64,000 bases of DNA from Bradyrhizobium sp. LMTR 3 (GTDB lineage Bacteria > Pseudomonadota > Alphaproteobacteria > Rhizobiales > Xanthobacteraceae), in NCBI RefSeq assembly GCF_001693485.1, contig NZ_MAXC01000012.1:620001-684000 (forward strand). The letters are read 5' to 3'. The number at the start of each line of letters is the position of its first letter. The stretch's first letter is position 1. Positions 28,536 through 36,701 of the stretch are shown here, piece after piece. The notes beneath the pieces are model-generated. The model was given only the letters and a program-made list of their open reading frames with translations. It was not told the origin of the DNA and made no database searches. A program made the translations under genes and the position numbers.

Positions 28536-31280
28536 GTGTCGGAATCGACGATCGCGCGCTTCGTTCGCGGGCTTCACCCGGGTAGAGCGAGTGCAGCTAT
28601 CAAGCTGATGAGAAACAAGGAAGTTTATCTGGTGCGAACTCGAACTACCGTAGTCGAGGGTTCTCTCGCATTTCAAATGCGCAGGCTCGCCGCGGCGCGT
28701 GCAGGGGAATCGGGACTTCAAATTCTCACCCTGCCGCAGCTCGGTGCGAGACTTGCTGGCGGCTTCGCTAGCCCGCTGACCCTCGAGGACCTAGAGCCGG
28801 CGATACAATCGGCTTTGGATCAGGGCGGGTTCGATGATCTCGAATCGGTGCGACAGCTGCCCGGAATGGCTCGGGCGCTGGCACGAACGCTTCGGAAGCT
28901 ATGGGAAGCCGATCTCGATATTTCCGACGGCACCCATGCGCAGAGTTACCGCGCACGGGAACTGAACCTCGTCGCGGAGCGGTTGAGGCTGATCTTGCCG
29001 AAGGCCATGCTCAACCCGCGCGAGTTGCGCAATTCCGCGCTGGAGCGGATCGCGCATTCGTCGCGCTTGCTCGGTCCCGTCCGCATCGAGGGACTGTCCT
29101 ACGTCGCACCGGTCTGGCGGCGGCTGATCCAGCGGCTTTCCGAGGTCGTTCCAGTCGAGTGGTGCGTTCCACCGGGGGCGGAAACCGGCTGGTTTTCCGG
29201 CACCGTGAACGTGGCCGAGCCAACAGAGCAGCGAGGCGCGCCCGCCGTCATCTCATGTGCTGACCCTCATCACGAGGTCGTCGAGAGCCTGCGCTGGGCG
29301 CGCGAACTCGTCGCCTCGGGGGCGGCTAAGCCGCACGAAATCGCCATCGCCGCCGCTAGTCCCGCGGCCTGGGACGATCACTTCCTTGCTCTGTCGCCAC
29401 AAGCTGCCCTCCGGATCCACTTCTCGCATGGCATACCTGCACTATCGACCCGAGACGGACAGCGCTGCGCGGCGCTCGCCGACGTGCTGATGCACGGAAT
29501 GAGCCAGCGGCGCGTCCGGCGGCTCTTCTCGTTGTGCCGGGACCGGCTCGGACTTTTCGGTGACTCGCCGGACCGATGGCCGAAGGCGTTGCCCCGGGGT
29601 GCAACGTTGCCCCGGTTGGAGGACTGGAAGCGCGCACTCGAGGCGGCCAGGCTGCGCGATCCTTCACTTGGCTCGCCGGAGGATATCCTTTCGCTGCTGG
29701 AAATCCTGGCGAAGGGAGCGATGGCCTCGACCGAGGCGGCGGCGGCTCTGCTACGCGGCCGCTCCTTGCGGATCTGGAGTTCGGCGACGCGCTGCGCGCC
29801 TGTCGACGCGATCGAGCTCTCGCTGCGGAACGTTCGCCTCGCGTCCGAGAGCGATGCGGCGGACTCGATCGCCTGGTGCTCCGCGCGCGATCTCGCCGCC
29901 GCGCCCCGCCGATTCGTCAGGCTGCTTGGACTGACCAACCGAGGGTGGCCCCGCCGGGCGACTACCGATCCCGTCTTGCCGGGTCATATCGTCCCGGCGA
30001 GCGAGCTGGACCCCGATCCCGCCCCACGCGCCGACCGCAGGCACTTCGAGATTATTCTGGATGCCGCCGTCGGTGGCGCGGTTCTGTCCAGGAGCCGCCG
30101 GGGAGCCCAGGGCAGCCGGATCGGAAGAAGCCCGTTGCTACGGGACCTGCCGGAAATCGCCCTATCACGCGCCCGCACTCCAGCACACGCGTTCTGCGAG
30201 GCGGACAGGTTGATGGCTCGTCCGGGGGAAGCCAGTGAGGTGCCGCTGATCAGATCGGCGGGACGCTGCTGGCATAACTGGCACGTGGACGAGCTCACCG
30301 AGCACGACGGACGCTTTGCGCCGGGCCACCCAGCGATTCGGCGCGCCATCGAACGCGTGCAATCGGCGACCTCGTTGCAGAGACTGCTGCGCGATCCATT
30401 GGGCTTCGCGTGGCGATATGCACTCGATTTCGACGCGCCTCGCGAACGCGCCCAGCCGCTGACCATCGCTCCCGACGAGCTCGGCAAGCTGGTCCACGAG
30501 CTGCTCCGGCGCGCCGTAGATTCCCTCGAGCCCGATCCCGGATACGCCAGGGCTTCCGAAGCGGATATCGAAGCCGCGCTCAAGCATGCGGCCACTCACG
30601 TGCACGAGTCGTGGCCGCTTGAGCGTCCCGTGCCTCCGAAACTGCTGTGGACCAACACGGTCGACTACGCGTCCGCGATGGCGCTCACCGGACTACTGCA
30701 CAGGGACATCCGCGAGGCGAGCACGCGCAGTTGGACCGAGGTGCCTTTCGGGCAGTCCGACGATTTCCGGGCCGACAGGGAGCTTCCCTGGGATCCGACG
30801 AGACCCGTTCCAATGCCCGGCACGCCGATCCGGTTGCGCGGCACGATCGACCGCCTCGATCTGCGAAGTAATCCCGCGGCGGCCCGCGTCACCGACTACA
30901 AGAGCGGCGGCCCGCCGACGAACGCGTCTCGCCTGGTGATCGGAGGTGGCGCCGAGCTACAGCGCTGCCTTTATGCTCTCGCGTGCCGCCAGCTTCTCGA
31001 GGATGAGCCGGTGGTGGTGGCACGCCTGCTGTATCTATCGGGAGAGCCGCTCGCGGTGAAGCTGAACGATCTCGACGGCGCGCTCGAACAGATCGCTGCT
31101 TTCGTGAACGAGGCCATTGCCATGCTGAATGGCGGCATCGCGGTGCCGGGACGACTGTCGTTCGACAGGTCGAACGATCTCCGCTTGGCGCTTCCGGCCT
31201 CGCCCGGTTACGAACGGCGCAAGCGAAGCGCATTCGGCAAGGCTGCCGCGAACCTGTCTCCTTTCTGGAGCCATCCGTGA
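28536..31280 (+). CDS. AddB-like PD-(D/E)XK nuclease subunit
   Basis: A 914-residue protein resembling the AddB subunit of ATP-dependent exonucleases. The N-terminal half is helicase-like, but no Walker A is visible, so it is probably not a motor. The C-terminal RecB-like nuclease has GKLVHELLRRAV near 648, GTIDRLDLR near 769, VTDYKSGG near 785 and LQRCLYALA near 808, giving the Asp, Asp-x-Lys and Gln of the active site. The four-cysteine iron-sulfur cluster typical of AddB is absent. The start is GTG 28536, but ATG 28608 is equally possible. The stop overlaps the helicase start as GTGA, so the two are translated together. Confidence 0.8.
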   Translation: MSESTIARFVRGLHPGRASAAIKLMRNKEVYLVRTRTTVVEGSLAFQMRRLAAARAGESGLQILTLPQLGARLAGGFASPLTLEDLEPAIQSALDQGGFDDLESVRQLPGMARALARTLRKLWEADLDISDGTHAQSYRARELNLVAERLRLILPKAMLNPRELRNSALERIAHSSRLLGPVRIEGLSYVAPVWRRLIQRLSEVVPVEWCVPPGAETGWFSGTVNVAEPTEQRGAPAVISCADPHHEVVESLRWARELVASGAAKPHEIAIAAASPAAWDDHFLALSPQAALRIHFSHGIPALSTRDGQRCAALADVLMHGMSQRRVRRLFSLCRDRLGLFGDSPDRWPKALPRGATLPRLEDWKRALEAARLRDPSLGSPEDILSLLEILAKGAMASTEAAAALLRGRSLRIWSSATRCAPVDAIELSLRNVRLASESDAADSIAWCSARDLAAAPRRFVRLLGLTNRGWPRRATTDPVLPGHIVPASELDPDPAPRADRRHFEIILDAAVGGAVLSRSRRGAQGSRIGRSPLLRDLPEIALSRARTPAHAFCEADRLMARPGEASEVPLIRSAGRCWHNWHVDELTEHDGRFAPGHPAIRRAIERVQSATSLQRLLRDPLGFAWRYALDFDAPRERAQPLTIAPDELGKLVHELLRRAVDSLEPDPGYARASEADIEAALKHAATHVHESWPLERPVPPKLLWTNTVDYASAMALTGLLHRDIREASTRSWTEVPFGQSDDFRADRELPWDPTRPVPMPGTPIRLRGTIDRLDLRSNPAAARVTDYKSGGPPTNASRLVIGGGAELQRCLYALACRQLLEDEPVVVARLLYLSGEPLAVKLNDLDGALEQIAAFVNEAIAMLNGGIAVPGRLSFDRSNDLRLALPASPGYERRKRSAFGKAAANLSPFWSHP

Positions 31281-34200
31281 CGGAAGAGACAGACGATCGG
31301 GACCGGCTTCGCGCTCTAGCCGAACTGAACTCGACGTTGATCGTCGAGGCCGCGGCGGGCACCGGTAAGACTTCGCTGCTCGCCGGCCGCGTGGTGATGC
31401 TTCTTGCCGAAGGCGAGGATCCCGCCTCGATCGCCGCCATCACCTTTACCGAGCTCGCCGCGGGCGAATTGCGCCAGCGCGTCGCGCAGTACCTTGAGTC
31501 TTTGCTGTCCGGAAAGGTTCCGGAGGAGATGAAGCTTTGTCTGCCGGCCGCTCTCGGTCCAGAGCGACGTGACGCGCTCGGCACCGCGGCCGAGCGTCTG
31601 CACCAACTCACCTGCTCGACGATCCACGGTTTCTGTAACGACCTGCTGAGTGCCTATGCCGTGGAGGCCGGCATCGATCCCGGCGCAGAAGTCATGGACC
31701 GCGACCAAGCCGACTTCGTCTTCGGCGCCATCTTCGAGCAGTGGTGGCGCGATCGTCTGGACGCGCCGACGCGCGACGACGATCCGGTCAGCCTGATCGC
31801 GCGGAAGGATCCCACCGGCGCGGAGAAGCTTCTACGGGAATTCGCCAACTTCCGCCGCCGTTACCGCACTGCCCGGCCGCGCGGCCCAGATCTCGATGCC
31901 GACGCGGCGATCGAGCTCGCGGAGTGCGTCCGAGAGTTCAGGCGCTGGGCGGTCAGCGTCGGCACACCACGGGAAGCCGAAACGGAGATCGAGAACCTCG
32001 AGCGTCTCGCCGCGCATTTCGGCGCCCTTTCCGCCTCTCCCGGGTTCGAGGCTTTGTGGGACTTGGCCCATCCCGCTCGGCTCCCGATCATGAGGAAAAA
32101 CTCCTTCGATCTTCAGGAATACCGGCGGCGTTCCGTGTGGAAGCGCTTCGGGGGCGCCGAAAAGGGCGATCACCTCGCCGCTCGAGCGGAGGAGCATTAC
32201 GGGCGCTGTCGCGAGGCATATGGCGCGCTGATGGGGCGCATCGCCACTTCGCTGGTGAGCACGTTTTCGGCCGAACTCGACAGATTGCTCGCAGAGTACG
32301 AATCATTCAAGCGGCGCGCAGCCGCCCTGGACTTCGACGATCTGCTCTTCACCTGCCGCGACGTGCTGCGGCGCCACCCGCAGGTCCGCGCCGCCGCCGG
32401 CGAAAGGTTTTCGCGCATCCTGGTGGACGAATTCCAGGATACCGATCCGATTCAGGCGGAGATCATGTTCCTGCTTTGCGCCAAGGATGCGGACGGCGCC
32501 GCCTGGCACGAGCGGCGCCTCGAGCCCGGCCATCTCTTCGTGGTCGGCGATCCGAAGCAGGCGATCTACCGATTTCGCGGCGCCGATCTCGCGACCTACC
32601 TACTTGTACGGCGGGCGATAGAAGCGCAATTCCCGGGCAACATTCTCCGCATCACCGCGAACTTCCGCTCCCGCCGCCAGATACTGGATCACGTCAACCG
32701 GTGCTTCGAGCTGCCGCTGGTTGCGCAGGAAGCCGGCTACGTCGCGCTTCGCGGCACCCGATCCGATGCGAACCACGGACTGCCGTGCGTCTCCAAGGTA
32801 ACCGTCGAACTTCCACCGAACACCTGGCTGGACAGCAGCAGGGACGAGGAAGCCCGCGTCGTCGCCGAAATTTGCTCACGGCTGATCGGAAACGTCGAAT
32901 TCGCGCTCAACGACGGAAAGCGCCGGACCCTCGCGCCCGGAGACATCGCCCTATTGGCACCCGTTTCGACCGATCTGTGGCGCTACGAGCGGGCTCTCGA
33001 AGAGGCCGGCCTGCCGTTCGCCTCCCAAGCCGGCAGGAATCTCTTTCGGCGCCAGGAAGCGCAGGATCTGGTCGCTCTGGTGCGTGCGCTCGCCGATCCC
33101 CGCGACACCATAGCACTGGGCGCCTTGCTGCGAGGTCCGCTGGTCGGATTAACTGAGCAGCAGCTGCTCGACATCGCGGCACAGCTGCGCGGGCCCGATG
33201 GCGTGGCCGGATCTGGCAAGCTGTCCTTGAACGTCGATCCTGCAGCGGTTCCGAATGAGATCGCTCGAGAAGTTCTCAACACGCTGCGCGACCTCCGCCG
33301 GCGGCTGCGGACCACAGCCCCGGCCCTCCTCCTCGCTGAAGCGGTCGAGCGGCTGCGGATCCGCGCGATCGTCGTTGCGCGAAGCGTCGATCAGGCCGCG
33401 CGAGCGCTCGCGAACGTCGACGGGATTCTTGAGCGGGCCCGAAGCTACAGCGTGCGGGGATTCGCGCGGTTCGCGGAGGACCTCGAAATAGATTGGTCGA
33501 GCGGCATCGGTTCGACCGAGGGATTGGTCGAGTCCGATGGTCGCTCGATCGAAATCGTGACGGTTCACAGCTCGAAAGGACTCGAATGGCCGGTCGTGAT
33601 CCCGATCAATCGAGCCTCGATGCCGCGCCGGAGTGAACCGTTCGTCTACCGCCGAAGCGATGACAGCCTGCATTGGGCACTGGGCGCCATTACGCCGCCT
33701 TCTCTTGAAGGCGCTTTGCGGGCCGAGAATCGGGAAAGACGCGACGAGAGTCTGAGGCTGCTGTATGTCGCATGCACCCGCGCGATGGAGCTACTGATCG
33801 TCCCCGACTTCACCTGGAGCGACGATTCCTCCTGGGCGAGACTGCTCGACCTCAAGCTAGCCGATACCCCCGAACTGGACCTGAGCGGCGTGCCGCGCCG
33901 CCCCTTCGACGCGCCGGAAGCGACCGAGAACACGCAGACGGCCGATGTTTTCGCGGCGCAACAAGCACGGATCCAGGACGCCTTTCAGCCGGTCAAGTGG
34001 GTCCGGCCGAGCGACGCCGATCCAGAGATCGTACAAATCCAATTCTCACCATCGCTCACCGAGGAGCCGCTCCAAGCTTCAGTCGAGGTCGACGGCAGTC
34101 GCGCGCGAGGTATTCTCCTGCATAAGCTGATGGAGGAATTCCTGACGCACGAACTCGCCCCCGTCGGTGACGACGTGCGCGCGAGGGCCGCCGTCCTCAC

Positions 34201-34570
34201 CGATCAGCTGTTCTCGTCGCTTGCATCTCCACACGGTTTGCCTGATCCGGACGAACTGGCTGCCACGGCACTTCGTACGCTTGCCTTGCCGGAGCTGCAG
34301 CCGTTCCGGGACAGCCTCATCGCAGAAGTACCGATCTACGGCGAGGTACCGCGTGCCGACGCGCTCGTCTCGGGACGCGCAGACGCGATTGCGCTGAGCG
34401 AGGACGGAGGTAAGATTGTATTCGACTGGAAGAGTGACGTCAGTCCCAACGAGCAGGCGCGTGCCGACTACCGGCGGCAATTAAGTCTGTATCTTCAGGT
34501 CTTGGAGGCCGAGCGAGGCGCCGTCGTTTACATGACCTCCGGCCAGGTTGACTGGGTCACGCCTCCATGA
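31277..34570 (+). CDS. AddA-like UvrD-family helicase-nuclease
   Basis: A 1097-residue superfamily 1A helicase fused to a RecB-type nuclease. Motif I is AAAGTGKT at residues 25-32, motif II DEFQDTDP near 384, motif III GDPKQAIYRFRGAD near 425, motif V TVHSSKGLEWPVV near 761 and motif VI LYVACTRAMELLI near 830. The nuclease shows GRADAIAL near 1036 and VFDWKSD near 1049. These make an active ATP-dependent DNA end-processing subunit that should pair with the AddB-like product encoded just before it. A housekeeping AddAB should exist elsewhere in the genome, so this island copy suggests a defence or element-maintenance role. Confidence 0.88.
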   Translation: MTEETDDRDRLRALAELNSTLIVEAAAGTGKTSLLAGRVVMLLAEGEDPASIAAITFTELAAGELRQRVAQYLESLLSGKVPEEMKLCLPAALGPERRDALGTAAERLHQLTCSTIHGFCNDLLSAYAVEAGIDPGAEVMDRDQADFVFGAIFEQWWRDRLDAPTRDDDPVSLIARKDPTGAEKLLREFANFRRRYRTARPRGPDLDADAAIELAECVREFRRWAVSVGTPREAETEIENLERLAAHFGALSASPGFEALWDLAHPARLPIMRKNSFDLQEYRRRSVWKRFGGAEKGDHLAARAEEHYGRCREAYGALMGRIATSLVSTFSAELDRLLAEYESFKRRAAALDFDDLLFTCRDVLRRHPQVRAAAGERFSRILVDEFQDTDPIQAEIMFLLCAKDADGAAWHERRLEPGHLFVVGDPKQAIYRFRGADLATYLLVRRAIEAQFPGNILRITANFRSRRQILDHVNRCFELPLVAQEAGYVALRGTRSDANHGLPCVSKVTVELPPNTWLDSSRDEEARVVAEICSRLIGNVEFALNDGKRRTLAPGDIALLAPVSTDLWRYERALEEAGLPFASQAGRNLFRRQEAQDLVALVRALADPRDTIALGALLRGPLVGLTEQQLLDIAAQLRGPDGVAGSGKLSLNVDPAAVPNEIAREVLNTLRDLRRRLRTTAPALLLAEAVERLRIRAIVVARSVDQAARALANVDGILERARSYSVRGFARFAEDLEIDWSSGIGSTEGLVESDGRSIEIVTVHSSKGLEWPVVIPINRASMPRRSEPFVYRRSDDSLHWALGAITPPSLEGALRAENRERRDESLRLLYVACTRAMELLIVPDFTWSDDSSWARLLDLKLADTPELDLSGVPRRPFDAPEATENTQTADVFAAQQARIQDAFQPVKWVRPSDADPEIVQIQFSPSLTEEPLQASVEVDGSRARGILLHKLMEEFLTHELAPVGDDVRARAAVLTDQLFSSLASPHGLPDPDELAATALRTLALPELQPFRDSLIAEVPIYGEVPRADALVSGRADAIALSEDGGKIVFDWKSDVSPNEQARADYRRQLSLYLQVLEAERGAVVYMTSGQVDWVTPP

Positions 34571-34725
34571 CCCCGTGAGGAATTCGTTTCGAGGATTTGT
34601 TCGCCCGCTCTTGAGGTGACCACACCCGAAGAAGTTGCGCAGGATGAGGCCCACGGGCCCTTGAGAGAATACGCGAGGGCGCGAAATCTGCGCCTTTGTC
34701 GACGTTCAAGGCGCATACTGCTCTA
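34571..34725. other. Intergenic region without supported gene
   Basis: Nothing supportable is seen between the helicase stop and the HNH ORF; short leftward frames here lack family features. Confidence 0.4.
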
Positions 34726-35151
34726 TCAATCTCGAACACGGCGACACCGTGCTGCGCAATCCGGCCCAGCAATCCAACCATGACGCCTCGCGAAGAGGCT
34801 ATTCGCATTGTGGGCCAATTGGCCGAACGGCCGTCCCTTCCGCGGGCTCAAAGGTAGAGAGGAGTGGTTTGCCCGGCCTCGGAGCCTTTTGCCCCGCGCG
34901 ACCGACCAGTTCCATAGTTTTCCGAACTGCTCCAAAGGTATGTCGGCTACGCTGGGAGTGGCCCGGCTCCGGTCTATCCAGAGATGCAGGATGACGTGAT
35001 GGTTCGGGCACAGCCATTCGTGCTCGTGATCGGGCGCCTCGAATCCAAGCTCAAACTGTTCGTTCAGAGGTACCACATGGTGAGCCTGCGTGATCGGCTC
35101 GAACCCGCTGCAAACGAAGCATTTCTTGCGTGGCCCCGGATCGAACGCCAA
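34726..35151 (-). CDS. HNH-endonuclease-like ORF, possibly degenerate
   Basis: About 141 codons on the lower strand with an HNH zinc-site arrangement: CFVC near residue 11, AHHVVPL near 23 and LCPNHHVILH near 46. Such domains nick or cut DNA. The only usable start is TTG 35151, with no clear ribosome site, and the same frame is stopped about 45 bases further upstream. A second lower-strand frame (35434-35051) overlaps it and could be the former N terminus, so a frameshift is possible. The C-terminal third after SVARG looks like read-through. Confidence 0.4.
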   Translation of the reverse strand: MAFDPGPRKKCFVCSGFEPITQAHHVVPLNEQFELGFEAPDHEHEWLCPNHHVILHLWIDRSRATPSVADIPLEQFGKLWNWSVARGKRLRGRANHSSLPLSPRKGRPFGQLAHNANSLFARRHGWIAGPDCAARCRRVRD

Positions 35152-35417
35152 TCGCGGCAGCGACCCAGGCTCGCTTCTGCACGGCTCGCGTCGCGGTCAC
35201 CTTCCGCTGAACGGCGCCCATGTCCGCAGCCAGCATGGCGCGCTGCGATGGAAGTCTGCCAGGCTCTCGAAACCCAATCCTCAAAGATCTCATCTTTCCG
35301 GATGGAAATATGCTCGAAACCCTGCTCTTGAGCCCTTGGATGAAAGCGGCTCGGTCTAACCGCTGCACAACGTTCATTCTCTGCTTACTGTCAAAGGTAT
35401 CCCTCGCAAGTCTTGGA

Positions 35418-36119
35418 TTACGCATCACTCCCAACCGGCAGCCTTACCCCAATAAGATTGCGGGCGCCGTCGGGCCTATGAGCCAAGAAATAGCCGAAAG
35501 TGTCTGGAGGCGCTTCTCCGCCGTTCGCACGAACCGCATTCGTGATTATCTCGCGTATTTCCTGCACTTTCCGCGCAATGTCGGTGTCGACCACTTCATG
35601 AGCGATCAGACGTGCGCACTTGCCGTCTGCAAGGTCAAACGCGCCAAGCTCACTGCTAGTATTAGAGTGCTCGACGCCCATTCCTGCAGCGGTGATACAC
35701 AAGCTGACCACCGTGGTGAAGCCGACAGCGGCCGAGCTAACAACTCGAACATTCGTCCAAGCGTTTTTGGGTCGCTGCTCTTTAGCCAGAACGAACTCCG
35801 AAGCTGGAAAATAAATGCTGAATGCGACGATTACTCCTGGCAGTGCGGGGGGCGGCTTGTCCCAGATTTCCCACGCTCGATTTTGGTCGCCCTTGACGAG
35901 CCTTGGACTCGAGCGAATAGCTTCCTGAGTAAACCCCATGCGCCATCTTCCGCTCGCATGCAAGCTGACCTTGGTGTCTTTGAACGCGTCTCTGCAGGCG
36001 AGGTAAAGTTCGCATCTCTTTTCCGTCCAAACCCGCCAAGAGTGAGAAGTCAACCCGTCTGGATTACCGACTGCGAATCGCACAGGTGCGTTCTTGCGGC
36101 CCGCCGTACTATTCGACAT
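35418..36119 (-). CDS. Protein of unknown function
   Basis: A 233-residue soluble protein beginning MSNSTAGRKNAPVRFAVG. WRVWTEKRCELYLACRDAFK and VKVSLHASGRWRMGFT-like KVSLHASGRWRMGFT near residue 50 suggest a mixed alpha/beta fold; ELGAFDL and LIAHEVVDTDIARKVQEI follow. It has no membrane segment and no motif that I can tie to a family. Base composition is lower in GC than the core chromosome, as in the neighbours. It is transcribed opposite to the AddAB-like operon and the HerA-like gene. Confidence 0.6.
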   Translation of the reverse strand: MSNSTAGRKNAPVRFAVGNPDGLTSHSWRVWTEKRCELYLACRDAFKDTKVSLHASGRWRMGFTQEAIRSSPRLVKGDQNRAWEIWDKPPPALPGVIVAFSIYFPASEFVLAKEQRPKNAWTNVRVVSSAAVGFTTVVSLCITAAGMGVEHSNTSSELGAFDLADGKCARLIAHEVVDTDIARKVQEIREIITNAVRANGGEAPPDTFGYFLAHRPDGARNLIGVRLPVGSDA

Positions 36120-36701
36120 GTGTCATTTCATCGCCTGATTCCCTGGGCAGTGACCCCGAATCGCACCGGCAAGTAGGGTATCATCGTCATTGGTCCGTCT
36201 GCATCGCAAACGCGATCTTGCAGTTGCCATTGAAAATCACAGTCTCCTGTCGAGATCGCCCGGTCCATCATCGAAGGCACCACGCAGTACCCGGATAATC
36301 ACCCTGGGTTTGGTTGCAAGCAGGGCTTTTGCCGGCTCACGGCCAGTATCCACCCTCATCGTCTTCATCGATCACATCTGGGTATTCCTAGCCTGCGTAT
36401 GCGAGGCGAAAATTGACACAGGTTTCGCCGAAGCCACCTTCGTATTCGGCTTGTTCGGAGAAGACCCCCGTAAACGGTCCGCCAGAACCTTCGCTGCGCC
36501 GGCCACAGATGTTCCAGGACGCGCTGCGTGAGGCGTCTAGCATCGAGCCAACGATCGCGTCGCAGAGGTCGTTGACGTTGAGGATCTTCGTCATTTGAGG
36601 TTCTCGCGCCGCCTGCGGCACGGTAACCTGAGTAAGCGTTGGGCCAGTTGTGCAAGGGGCGCCGGGTTGTGCTAGCAATGCGCGCAACCGGGAGAAATCA
36701 T
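36120..36701. other. Intergenic region with one weak small ORF
   Basis: About 580 bases between the unknown gene and the HerA-like gene. The only candidate is a leftward 68-codon frame from ATG 36594 to 36388, starting MTKILNVNDLCDAIVGSM, without a convincing ribosome site. The segment probably also holds the promoter of the HerA-like gene. Confidence 0.35.

Noticed and set aside
34557..34808. A lower-strand 83-codon frame after the helicase gene
   Set aside because: No ribosome site and no recognisable features; it overlaps the HNH ORF in another frame.
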